Source: an uncultured Bacteroidales bacterium (GTDB lineage: Bacteria; Bacteroidota; Bacteroidia; Bacteroidales; Paludibacteraceae). Taken from it: a stretch of DNA of 64,000 nt. The translations under genes and the position numbers were made by a program. Shown here piece by piece: positions 26,570 through 33,474 of this stretch; within the stretch, counting starts at the first letter, position 1; each line of letters starts with the position of its first letter. The DNA lies in assembly GCA_902778935.1 (NCBI GenBank), contig CACYZT010000003.1, forward strand, positions 116,880-180,879. The letters run 5' to 3'. A model generated the notes under the pieces. That model searched no databases. It had not been told where the DNA came from and saw only the letters and a list, made by a program, of their open reading frames with translations.

Positions 26570-27709
26570 ATGGCAAATATAGAGAAAATATCATCTTCTT
26601 TCCTTCCACAGGAATATCCTCATTGGCGTGACGAAATCATTTCGCTTATTGAGCGTTCAAAGCTGCAAGCCGTTCTCAATGTAAATAAAGAGATGCTTGC
26701 GCTCTATTGGAAAATAGGATGCGACATTCTCCACAAGCAAAAAGAATTGGGATGGGGAACTCAGGTCATTAAGCAATTATCACAAGATTTACGACATCGT
26801 TTTCCTGAAGATGATGGTTATTCGGAACGAAATCTTGGTTATATGAAGCAATTCGCTGCCGAATATCCCGATTTCCCATTTTTGCAAGTCCCGCTTGCAA
26901 AATTACAAGAGGATGAATTTTGGCAAGTCGCGCTTGCCGAAAATGACAACACACCAATTTTGCAAGTGCCGCTTGCAAAATTAGAGAAAGATGGTGAAAC
27001 ATTTGTGCAAGTGCCGCTTGCACAAATAACATGGTATCACCATATATCGTTACTGCCTAAGGTTAAATCTCTCCCTGAACGCGCGTTTTATATTATGGAA
27101 ACAGCTGCACAGGGATGGAGCCGCGATGTGATGTTAGCGAATGTAGCAGCCGGTTACAAGAATGCAAAAGGTAGGGCGATAACCAATTTCTCCGGCACAT
27201 TGCCTCCCGTTGATTCCGATTTTGCACGATACGCGTTCAAAGATCCATATTCTTTTGGGTTCTTGGGCACCCAAGAGTTAAAGAACGAACATGCCATCGA
27301 GGATAAACTTACAGAACATGTGGTTGAATTCCTAATGGAAATGGGACGTGGCTTTGCTTTTGTAGGAAGGCAATACCGCATTATGGTAGATGGTGATGAA
27401 TATAAGATGGATTTGTTGATGTATCATCTCAAAATGCATAGATATGTAGTTATTGAATTAAAAGCGGTAGAGTTTATTCCCGAGTTCGTTAGTAAACTGA
27501 ATTTCTATATCTCTGCTGTTGATGAATACCTCAAAACACCACAAGACAATCCCACTATCGGCTTGCTGCTTTGTCCGACCAAGAGTAATGAGAAAGTTCG
27601 GTTCTCTCTCCGTGGCTTTAGCCAACCGATGGGTGTCGCGGAATATGAGATTAAGCAACTTATTGAAGAGGTCCAATCTGCCCTTCCTTCAATAGAGGAT
27701 AGAGAATAG
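26570..27709 (+). CDS. DUF1016 (YhcG-type) PD-(D/E)XK nuclease
   Basis: 379 aa with ATG at 26570; an upstream in-frame start at 26504 would overlap the WYL gene. The N-terminal DUF1016 domain has ALYWKIGCDILHKQKELGWG and HRFPEDDGYSERNLGYMKQF. The C-terminal nuclease domain has FAFVGRQYRIMVDGDEYKMDLLMYH followed by YVVIELKAVEFIPEF, where D and ExK are likely metal ligands. Between them the LQVPLAKL segment is repeated four times (about residues 103-155), whereas many relatives that I recall have one. These proteins occur in mobile and defence loci; the substrate is unknown. It lies 25 bp after the WYL gene and is probably co-transcribed. Confidence 0.88.
   Translation: MANIEKISSSFLPQEYPHWRDEIISLIERSKLQAVLNVNKEMLALYWKIGCDILHKQKELGWGTQVIKQLSQDLRHRFPEDDGYSERNLGYMKQFAAEYPDFPFLQVPLAKLQEDEFWQVALAENDNTPILQVPLAKLEKDGETFVQVPLAQITWYHHISLLPKVKSLPERAFYIMETAAQGWSRDVMLANVAAGYKNAKGRAITNFSGTLPPVDSDFARYAFKDPYSFGFLGTQELKNEHAIEDKLTEHVVEFLMEMGRGFAFVGRQYRIMVDGDEYKMDLLMYHLKMHRYVVIELKAVEFIPEFVSKLNFYISAVDEYLKTPQDNPTIGLLLCPTKSNEKVRFSLRGFSQPMGVAEYEIKQLIEEVQSALPSIEDRE
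26882..27026. repeat. Four palindromic coding repeats in the DUF1016 gene
   Basis: Copies at 26882-26900, 26922-26938, 26960-26978 and 27002-27026 each have arms of type TTGCAAG and CTTGCAA around a 5-nt centre. The last copy has 10-bp arms (TTTGTGCAAG, CTTGCACAAA) that contain both half-sites of the island operator with a 7-nt rather than 5-nt gap. Confidence 0.7.
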
Positions 27710-27734
27710 CATAAAAATGCACGACTTTTATTCG

Positions 27735-27771
27735 TAGTGCAAATAGGTTGCACAACAATATAGTATTTTTG
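27735..27771 (+). promoter_or_regulatory. Operator-promoter A, upstream of the DUF488 cassette
   Basis: Half-sites TAGTGCAA (27735-27742) and TTGCACAA (27748-27755) with spacer ATAGG; after 8 bp comes the -7 element TATTTTTG (27764-27771). Same layout as the elements at 29892 and 33416. Confidence 0.75.
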
Positions 27772-27793
27772 TACTCAAATTGAATAATTAACA

Positions 27794-28450
27794 ATGGATA
27801 ACGTGTTATATTCCATAGGACATTCAAATCAAACCTTTGAAGAATTTCTTCAGATGCTTCAATCACAACGCATAAATGTGATTGTAGATGTTCGTAGTAT
27901 CCCTGCGAGCAAATACTCCCCCCAGTTCAATAAAGAACCGCTTCGAGCATCCCTTAGCCGCCATAACATATCCTATATGCATTTTGGTGAAGAGTTCGGA
28001 GCTCGGCGTACTGATGCACTTGACGAATATAATAATGTCAATTTTGAGAAGGCAGCAACGACTTCCAACTTCCAAAAGGGGGTGGAACGCATCAAACATG
28101 GACTGGAGAAAGGCTATCGAATAGCATTCATGTGTTCGGAAGCCAATCCTTTAGAGTGTCATCGTTTTGCTCTTGTTTCACGATACTTCCATGAACATGG
28201 AACTGAAGTCATGCACATTATGCGTGACAAAGATCAAAATCCGTCATCAGGAACATATGTCAAATCACATCAAGAGTTACAAGATATAATGATTGCAGAG
28301 TATGTTAAAAAGAAAAAAGTACCTCCTGTCAGTCCTCCAGACATCTTCGGAGAAAACGAGGTTACACCAGTAATGCAAGTCACATTGGCTTATCGCCAGA
28401 AGAATAAGGAAATAGCTTATCATCAACAAGAACAAGAATATATTTATTAA
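27794..28450 (+). CDS. DUF488 family protein, long form
   Basis: 218 aa. The DUF488 core is SIGHSNQTFEEFLQ at the start, VDVRSIPASKYSPQFN (about 35-50), GARRTD, and CSEANPLECHRFALVSRY (about 112-129), whose Cys/His are typical of the family. A C-terminal extension of about 70 residues, rich in Lys and Gln, is extra compared with the short neighbour. The biochemical activity of DUF488 is not established. First gene of a three-gene cassette starting at operator-promoter A; the next gene starts 1 bp after its stop. Confidence 0.85.
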   Translation: MDNVLYSIGHSNQTFEEFLQMLQSQRINVIVDVRSIPASKYSPQFNKEPLRASLSRHNISYMHFGEEFGARRTDALDEYNNVNFEKAATTSNFQKGVERIKHGLEKGYRIAFMCSEANPLECHRFALVSRYFHEHGTEVMHIMRDKDQNPSSGTYVKSHQELQDIMIAEYVKKKKVPPVSPPDIFGENEVTPVMQVTLAYRQKNKEIAYHQQEQEYIY

Positions 28451-28451
28451 T

Positions 28452-28895
28452 ATGATTACTCTTTACACAATTGGTTTTACCAAGAAAAGCGCAAAGGACT
28501 TTTTTGAACTGCTAAAAAGACACAATGTCAAAACACTTATTGATGTGCGCATCAGTAACAGCAGCCAATTGGCGGGTTTCGCCAAAGGTAGCGACCTTAC
28601 ATATTTTTTAGACCAAATAGGTGGTATTAAGTATCGCCATATAGTAGACTTCGCGCCAACAAAAGAATTGCTTAGTGACTATCGTGCCGGCAAGGTCGAT
28701 TGGGCAGGCTATGAAAAAGTCTTTGCTGATCTGATGCTCAAACGCCATATCAACAAGCGATACAATGTTACTAATTTTGACCAATGTTGTTTCCTTTGTA
28801 GCGAAGAAACACCAGAGCATTGCCATCGTCGTTTGTTGGTCGAACATCTAAAGGCGCAAGCTCCTAATGAAGTGAGAATCATTCACCTTGTATAA
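28452..28895 (+). CDS. DUF488 family protein, short form
   Basis: 147 aa, the minimal DUF488 length. Motifs are YTIGFTKKSAKDFFELL, LIDVRISNSSQLAGFAKGSDL and CFLCSEETPEHCHRRLLVEHL. It differs enough from the upstream DUF488 gene to be a separate subfamily rather than a recent duplicate. The 1-bp gap to the upstream gene and the 11-bp gap to the downstream gene indicate one transcript. Function unknown. Confidence 0.87.
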   Translation: MITLYTIGFTKKSAKDFFELLKRHNVKTLIDVRISNSSQLAGFAKGSDLTYFLDQIGGIKYRHIVDFAPTKELLSDYRAGKVDWAGYEKVFADLMLKRHINKRYNVTNFDQCCFLCSEETPEHCHRRLLVEHLKAQAPNEVRIIHLV

Positions 28896-28906
28896 TTATA
28901 ATTGTT

Positions 28907-29890
28907 ATGAGTCTGTTATTTGTTTGTCTTGCAAATTCATATAAGCATAACAATCGTTGCTTAGCAGGTGTGTTGGTCAAGCGCTCTAACAATGGGTTTG
29001 AACTGATTCAAGATAATTGGGGACATCCTGTATGGTTTAGGCCTATTAACAGATGGACTGATGCCGGAGCCATTCCAAATGAAGAGGCCGTGGAAATAAA
29101 CCTTTTTGATGTTATTGAGGTAGAGGAATCTGATTCCTGTCCCGATGGCGCACAACAGGAGAACTATTACTATTCGTCTCTATCGCGCGCCGGATATATG
29201 AAACCTGATATAACACTCCTTAATCATATTGCTAAAACAAACAGAAAAGTACTATTTGGTAATGCTTATAGTTCAGTATCTCATGATTATTACGCGCGAC
29301 TCGATTATTCGGTTCTCATGATCCATGCTACCGACGTGCATTGCTATTTAAAGCCGCGGACAGATAAGCAACCTCAGCCGCGCATGGCATTTACATATAA
29401 TGGCAATGAATATGATTTCCCAATTACCGACCCGAATTTCCGACATCTGTTGGAAGAAGATGAGGATGAAGCTAATGCTGCATCGGATTACTATCTAACG
29501 CTCTCACTTGGGGCAATATGTGATGATAAGCATTTTAAGTTGGTGGCTGGTGTGATAACATGCGGCCAATCCAATGAACTTGATATGAGAGACATCCCTG
29601 TATCAGCACGTGAGACATATCGACTATATAAGCAGGGGCTATCTATATCTCGAATAGCAGCACAAAAGAACGTAAAAGAAGAAACTATCATCTCTCATTT
29701 GTTGCCATTCATAGAACGAGGTGTAATCGCCGCGGAACAATTTGTGCCAATTGAACACATAGAAAAAGTACGGCTATACAAACGCCAACATCCTTATGAA
29801 GATCATCTTAAACCATATTTTGAGGCATTTAATGGAGAAATCAGTTATATAAACATCCGAATTGTTCTCGCATCATTAAAAAATAATTAA
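28907..29890 (+). CDS. Unknown protein with C-terminal RecQ-type HTH domain
   Basis: 327 aa. The N-terminal part (MSLLFVCLANSYKHNNRCLAGV) and the middle (about 140-215, with HATDVHCYLKPRTDKQPQPRM and LTLSLGAICDDKHFKLVAGVI) read like two beta-barrel, OB-like modules; this is a tentative reading. Residues 232-272 (ARETYRLYKQGLSISRIAAQ, then HLLPFIERG) match the HTH found at the C-terminus of RecQ/WRN helicases. Its place after two DUF488 genes suggests a nucleic-acid-binding partner. No catalytic motif was found. Confidence 0.7.
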   Translation: MSLLFVCLANSYKHNNRCLAGVLVKRSNNGFELIQDNWGHPVWFRPINRWTDAGAIPNEEAVEINLFDVIEVEESDSCPDGAQQENYYYSSLSRAGYMKPDITLLNHIAKTNRKVLFGNAYSSVSHDYYARLDYSVLMIHATDVHCYLKPRTDKQPQPRMAFTYNGNEYDFPITDPNFRHLLEEDEDEANAASDYYLTLSLGAICDDKHFKLVAGVITCGQSNELDMRDIPVSARETYRLYKQGLSISRIAAQKNVKEETIISHLLPFIERGVIAAEQFVPIEHIEKVRLYKRQHPYEDHLKPYFEAFNGEISYINIRIVLASLKNN

Positions 29891-29891
29891 C

Positions 29892-29928
29892 TTGTGCAAA
29901 TAGGTTGCACAACAACGCAGTACTTTTG
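29892..29928 (+). promoter_or_regulatory. Operator-promoter B, driving the retron
   Basis: Perfect 8-bp arms TTGTGCAA (29892-29899) and TTGCACAA (29905-29912) with spacer ATAGG; 8 bp later is TACTTTTG (29921-29928). The predicted RNA start, near 29935, is just before the a1 arm of the retron RNA. Confidence 0.8.
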
Positions 29929-29950
29929 CACCAGATTTGAAAAACAAGCG

Positions 29951-30190
29951 TTCTTTTACAGACTGTGTCACGGCAATTGATTTTAGTGAACTGGCGAAGA
30001 CAATGCCTACGTATTGTCCCTGCAAATCGGTTCACAGCACATTGCGAAATGTGCGCTACAAATGTCCCTTCTACATATTTAATGAAACCTGTTTAGGTAT
30101 ATTATTGGATATTTATGAATGGCTTTATTTTATTGTTTATGTTTTCTATATTCATACGCAAAGAATCCAAGTGACACAGCCTGTAAAGAA
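29951..30190 (+). ncRNA. Retron msr-msd non-coding RNA
   Basis: The a1 arm (29951-29971) and a2 arm (30171-30190) pair over 19 bp with one mismatch and one bulge; cores are CTGTGTCAC with GTGACACAG and TTTACAG with CTGTAAA. Inside, the msr part has a stem 29986-29991 with 30030-30035 (GTGAAC/GTTCAC) enclosing a hairpin at 29999-30018 (GACAAT/ATTGTC), then a hairpin at 30037-30054 (GCACATT/AATGTGC). The msd part is a long AT-rich hairpin, 30107-30168: GGAT/ATCC at the base and TATGAAT/ATTCATA above. TTTTAGTG at 29981-29988, just after a1, could supply the branching guanosine. The RT starts 26 nt after a2, the standard retron order. Confidence 0.85.
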
Positions 30191-30216
30191 CTAAACCTAC
30201 CTTACACAAAAATGCT

Positions 30217-31434
30217 ATGAAGAAAAACAAAAGTGACATACAGCAACACATTTGTAGAGTGTTCCCGAACATCAAGACCCAAGAGGAACTGCTACAATTA
30301 ATCAATGACATTCATCAGCAATTGAATGCAGATTACTATGCGCGCAAGAATCAACCGGTGCCACTTATTAAGATAAAGACCTTAACTTATTACAAGGATC
30401 CTAAATTGTCAGGCGTTAGACGTTATCGAAAATTCACGATACCTAAAAAATCCGGTAAAGATAGACAAATATTAGCTCCCGCCAAAGGTCTTAAACTCAT
30501 TCAGCAATGCTTGAATGAGATATTTCAGGCACTCTACGAACCGAACGAATACGCTTGTGGGTTTGTTCCTAAGCGCAATGTGTCTGATGGAGCAAAGAAG
30601 CACACTAATCAACCTTATGTATATAATATCGATTTAAAAGACTTCTTTGACACCATTGTCTTTCGACGTGTGAAAGCTGTTCTTGCGTTACCGCCCTTTA
30701 ATCTTAAAGAGGACCGCGAACCATTGTCATACATTATTGCATCCCTATGTTGCCATCCTAGGCAATTTAAGATTATAGACTTAGATGGAAATGAAAAAGA
30801 AGAGACACGTGTCTGTTTACCGCAGGGAGCACCAACCTCTCCAATACTGACAAACATCGTATGCCGTTCTCTTGATCGACATTTAGCAGGATTAGCGAGA
30901 CGTTTCAATGCACAATATTCCCGATATGCGGATGACATCACTTTCTCTTGTCATTACAATATTTTCAAAAATGACTCTGGTTTTATAAAAGAGATGCAAC
31001 GGATAATCGAAGATGAACAGAATCTAACAATTAATACTGCAAAAACTCGATTGAAAACTTATAGTCAGCGACAAGAGGTTACAGGTCTAATAGTCAATGA
31101 TAAAGTCAATGTTACGAAACAATATGTAAAACAAATACGCCAATGGCTATACTATTGGGAGCGTTATGGTATAGAACGCGCCCAACAATATTTTGAAAGC
31201 AATTATGTAGCATCTTCAAAAAAGAAGACAACTATTCCTGATATAGATAATGTAATAGCGGGCAAACTGGATTATATGCGTATGATTGTTGGAGAATCCA
31301 ATCCTGCATACAAAAAATTGAAAGAGCGATATAATGAGTTATGTGGATGTAAACGCGAATCCCCCAATCGAATCGAATCTGTGCAATCAGACGATATCGG
31401 TTCTATACTGGATGAGTTGCTTAACTCTATATGA
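30217..31434 (+). CDS. Retron reverse transcriptase
   Basis: 405 aa. Retron and RT hallmarks in order: FTIPKKSGKDRQILAP (RT1), GAKKH at residues 125-129 in the place of the retron NAxxH motif (Asn replaced by Gly), YNIDLKDFFDTI with the first catalytic Asp, LPQGAPTSPILTN (201-213), the catalytic YADD at 237-240, and VTG at 288-290, the retron-specific motif that reads the RNA. The catalytic Asp residues are intact. It should copy the msd region of the RNA at 29951-30190 into branched RNA-linked DNA. The tail after about residue 310 is longer than in many retron RTs. The partner genes follow with 15- and 24-bp gaps. Confidence 0.93.
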   Translation: MKKNKSDIQQHICRVFPNIKTQEELLQLINDIHQQLNADYYARKNQPVPLIKIKTLTYYKDPKLSGVRRYRKFTIPKKSGKDRQILAPAKGLKLIQQCLNEIFQALYEPNEYACGFVPKRNVSDGAKKHTNQPYVYNIDLKDFFDTIVFRRVKAVLALPPFNLKEDREPLSYIIASLCCHPRQFKIIDLDGNEKEETRVCLPQGAPTSPILTNIVCRSLDRHLAGLARRFNAQYSRYADDITFSCHYNIFKNDSGFIKEMQRIIEDEQNLTINTAKTRLKTYSQRQEVTGLIVNDKVNVTKQYVKQIRQWLYYWERYGIERAQQYFESNYVASSKKKTTIPDIDNVIAGKLDYMRMIVGESNPAYKKLKERYNELCGCKRESPNRIESVQSDDIGSILDELLNSI

Positions 31435-31449
31435 TATGTCATTTGTTTA

Positions 31450-32310
31450 ATGTTAACCACAATGAATAAGGATAACGAACAAAATAAGCTAAAGCTCCAT
31501 CTACTAGTGGAGAAGTTAAGGACAAGCGATTCTGAGTTGTTGGATTATTTGCGCCAAGAAATAAATAGAGCAACAGATTCTAATCCGCTAGAAAAAATTG
31601 AACACTATTTAGGATTAGATTTCGAGCTTGATGATGTCGATGTAACAAAGTTGGGTAATGGAAAAATAGACTACTCCTTTATCAGCGACAAGAGAGTTCT
31701 TATAGGGATAGAATCTGACTACCGAGAAATGATGAGGTATAGATATGGATGTCGTTCACACAAGGAAGACTTTTATGAATATTGTAAGTATGCCCATTTC
31801 CAATTAGAGGCATTAACTAATTATTTTATGGAAATCTGGAGTACTCCTGACGATTCAGACATTGCCGATGTGGAATTAGCAAAAATTAACATCCTCAAAA
31901 ACTGGCCTGATGAAAAGAAACCTGATATGGATAGCAAAGAACAAATAGATGAAATCCCGTACAATACAAAGATAAGAGCTATCATAGAATTTTTAAATTT
32001 AAATAGTTGCATTATTTCTCACCCCGACTATATATATTACAATTTGCGAGATGTAGTGGATAATATTCGAAACGTACGCAATGATTTAAGCCATCGGGGA
32101 GAATCTCAATCAACGGATATGCAGAATGCTATTGATGATTTTGAAAGTTCTAAAACTTTAAAAACTACATCGACTGGAAAAAGCAACGTTTATGATTTTA
32201 CAGGGAGATGGAAAGTAAAATATTATCTATGGCTACGTTCGACTCCTTGGGATGATGTCATAAGTGTCTTATGTAAATACAGCACTGCTATCAAACAAAA
32301 ATTGGATTAA
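31450..32310 (+). CDS. Retron-associated protein with HEPN-like Rx4H motif (candidate effector)
   Basis: 286 aa, all helical in appearance. Residues 210-215 read RNDLSH, an Rx4H motif in the context VVDNIRNVRNDLSHRG that is typical of HEPN ribonucleases. An upstream helix, YCKYAHFQLEALTNYFMEIW (about 115-134), fits the other conserved HEPN helix. The N-terminal 100 residues are unassigned. It starts 15 bp after the RT stop; an alternative Met lies at 31462. As the gene after a retron RT it is the likely toxic effector, killing or arresting infected cells by RNA cleavage; this is inference from motif and position. Confidence 0.65.
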   Translation: MLTTMNKDNEQNKLKLHLLVEKLRTSDSELLDYLRQEINRATDSNPLEKIEHYLGLDFELDDVDVTKLGNGKIDYSFISDKRVLIGIESDYREMMRYRYGCRSHKEDFYEYCKYAHFQLEALTNYFMEIWSTPDDSDIADVELAKINILKNWPDEKKPDMDSKEQIDEIPYNTKIRAIIEFLNLNSCIISHPDYIYYNLRDVVDNIRNVRNDLSHRGESQSTDMQNAIDDFESSKTLKTTSTGKSNVYDFTGRWKVKYYLWLRSTPWDDVISVLCKYSTAIKQKLD

Positions 32311-32334
32311 CAGAACACCTAAATTATTATAACT

Positions 32335-33270
32335 ATGGCTTACATCACAAGAGCAAATTTTAAGCGTATCAGCTATAAATTAAATGAGAAACGGTATGAT
32401 GGAGAACTCGAAATTGTCTGCGAGGAAATTCCGCAAGTACATTTTGAATACTTTAACAAGACCGAGAAACAGGCTATTTTAGCTTTCAAAGAATTTGTTC
32501 TTCATCCGGAAATAATCCTGCAACCCGAGTACCGAAAACTCAGAAAAATGGATACCAAAACTTATGTATTTGAAAGTGTTGCCGCCTACCATTGTAATAT
32601 GGATTGCGACAAACTCAATCAAGATTTTAACGGAGTGCTGTTACCAGAGAAAATCAAAAAACAAGGGGATGAGAAAATAGAAGAATTCAGGCGCTGGTAT
32701 AGGGAAAATATGCATTTATTGACAGAAGATCAAAAAGACATCTTCGAGTTACATATGTTTACTAAATTTGGCGTCCATTTTAGTGATATCGGTTATTTGG
32801 ACAAAAAGAATTCCGGATCAACCTCTATTGAAAATTATTCCTTAGAAGAAATTTGCAACAAAATAGTCGAATTGACTAACTCTTTCAAATCATGGTTGTT
32901 GGATAGTAATGATAAAGATACAGCAGACTTACGGAACTACGCATTCATGACTATTGCGTATAAAGGGAAGTGTACATATTTAGGCGATTCCAACTATAAA
33001 TTAGATGAGCATCTAGAAGCCATTCAAGCAAGAAACCACTCACGTTTTTCTGCAGAAGACATTCAAAAATGCTTGAATGAAGCTCATCAAGAATTTAAAG
33101 TTCCAATGGTAGACTTACTTAAGAAGTATTATATGATTAAATACAATTCGGATACAGATGTAGCAGTTAATGTGCTAGAGGCAATTGGCTTTAAACCTTG
33201 TTCTAAATGCTATCCAGCATCCTTCGAGAACCCCTTTCGCTTGCATACTTTAGAGGAGATTCATCTCTAA
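32335..33270 (+). CDS. Retron operon third protein, unknown
   Basis: 311 aa; no family recognised. Visible features: an early strand-rich segment, a YHCNMDCDKLNQDF motif (about 86-99) with clustered His/Cys, a charged helical centre (RRWYRENMHLLTEDQKDIFELHM), and a C-terminal CSKCYPAS. The cysteines could bind zinc. It starts 24 bp after the HEPN-like gene, so it is in the retron operon. It may be a cofactor of the effector, a sensor or an adaptor; nothing decides between these. Confidence 0.7.
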   Translation: MAYITRANFKRISYKLNEKRYDGELEIVCEEIPQVHFEYFNKTEKQAILAFKEFVLHPEIILQPEYRKLRKMDTKTYVFESVAAYHCNMDCDKLNQDFNGVLLPEKIKKQGDEKIEEFRRWYRENMHLLTEDQKDIFELHMFTKFGVHFSDIGYLDKKNSGSTSIENYSLEEICNKIVELTNSFKSWLLDSNDKDTADLRNYAFMTIAYKGKCTYLGDSNYKLDEHLEAIQARNHSRFSAEDIQKCLNEAHQEFKVPMVDLLKKYYMIKYNSDTDVAVNVLEAIGFKPCSKCYPASFENPFRLHTLEEIHL

Positions 33271-33277
33271 CGATATT

Positions 33278-33403
33278 ATGGCAAGAACACTATCTGAACT
33301 CGAGAAAAGTAGACGTATCTCAAAACTATAAAGAGTATCTACAGCCAGATTTTTTTTAGAAAGTGGCGATGTTACACTTACGCGTGAAGAATTGCATAAT
33401 TAA
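33278..33403 (+). pseudogene. Small reading frame interrupted by an in-frame stop
   Basis: ATG at 33278 reads 17 codons (MARTLSELEKSRRISKL), a TAA at 33329, then 23 further codons in the same frame (RVSTARFFLESGDVTLTREE and on) to TAA at 33401. Both halves read as plausible protein, so it looks like a 41-residue gene broken by one nonsense change, or two mini-proteins. It lies 7 bp after the third retron gene. Confidence 0.4.
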
Positions 33404-33415
33404 TATTTCTCTTCC

Positions 33416-33452
33416 TTGTGCAAATAGGTTGCACAACTTTGCAGTAATTTTG
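33416..33452 (+). promoter_or_regulatory. Operator-promoter C, upstream of the WG-repeat gene
   Basis: Perfect arms TTGTGCAA (33416-33423) and TTGCACAA (33429-33436) with spacer ATAGG; 8 bp later TAATTTTG (33445-33452). Identical layout to operator-promoter B. Confidence 0.8.
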
Positions 33453-33474
33453 CATCGTTAAAAAAAACAAAGAA

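Noticed and set aside
30217-31434. RT considered as a group II intron maturase or diversity-generating retroelement RT
   Set aside because: There is no intron RNA domain, no maturase or HNH tail, and no TR/VR repeat pair; QGAPTSP, VTG and the a1/a2 RNA fit a retron.
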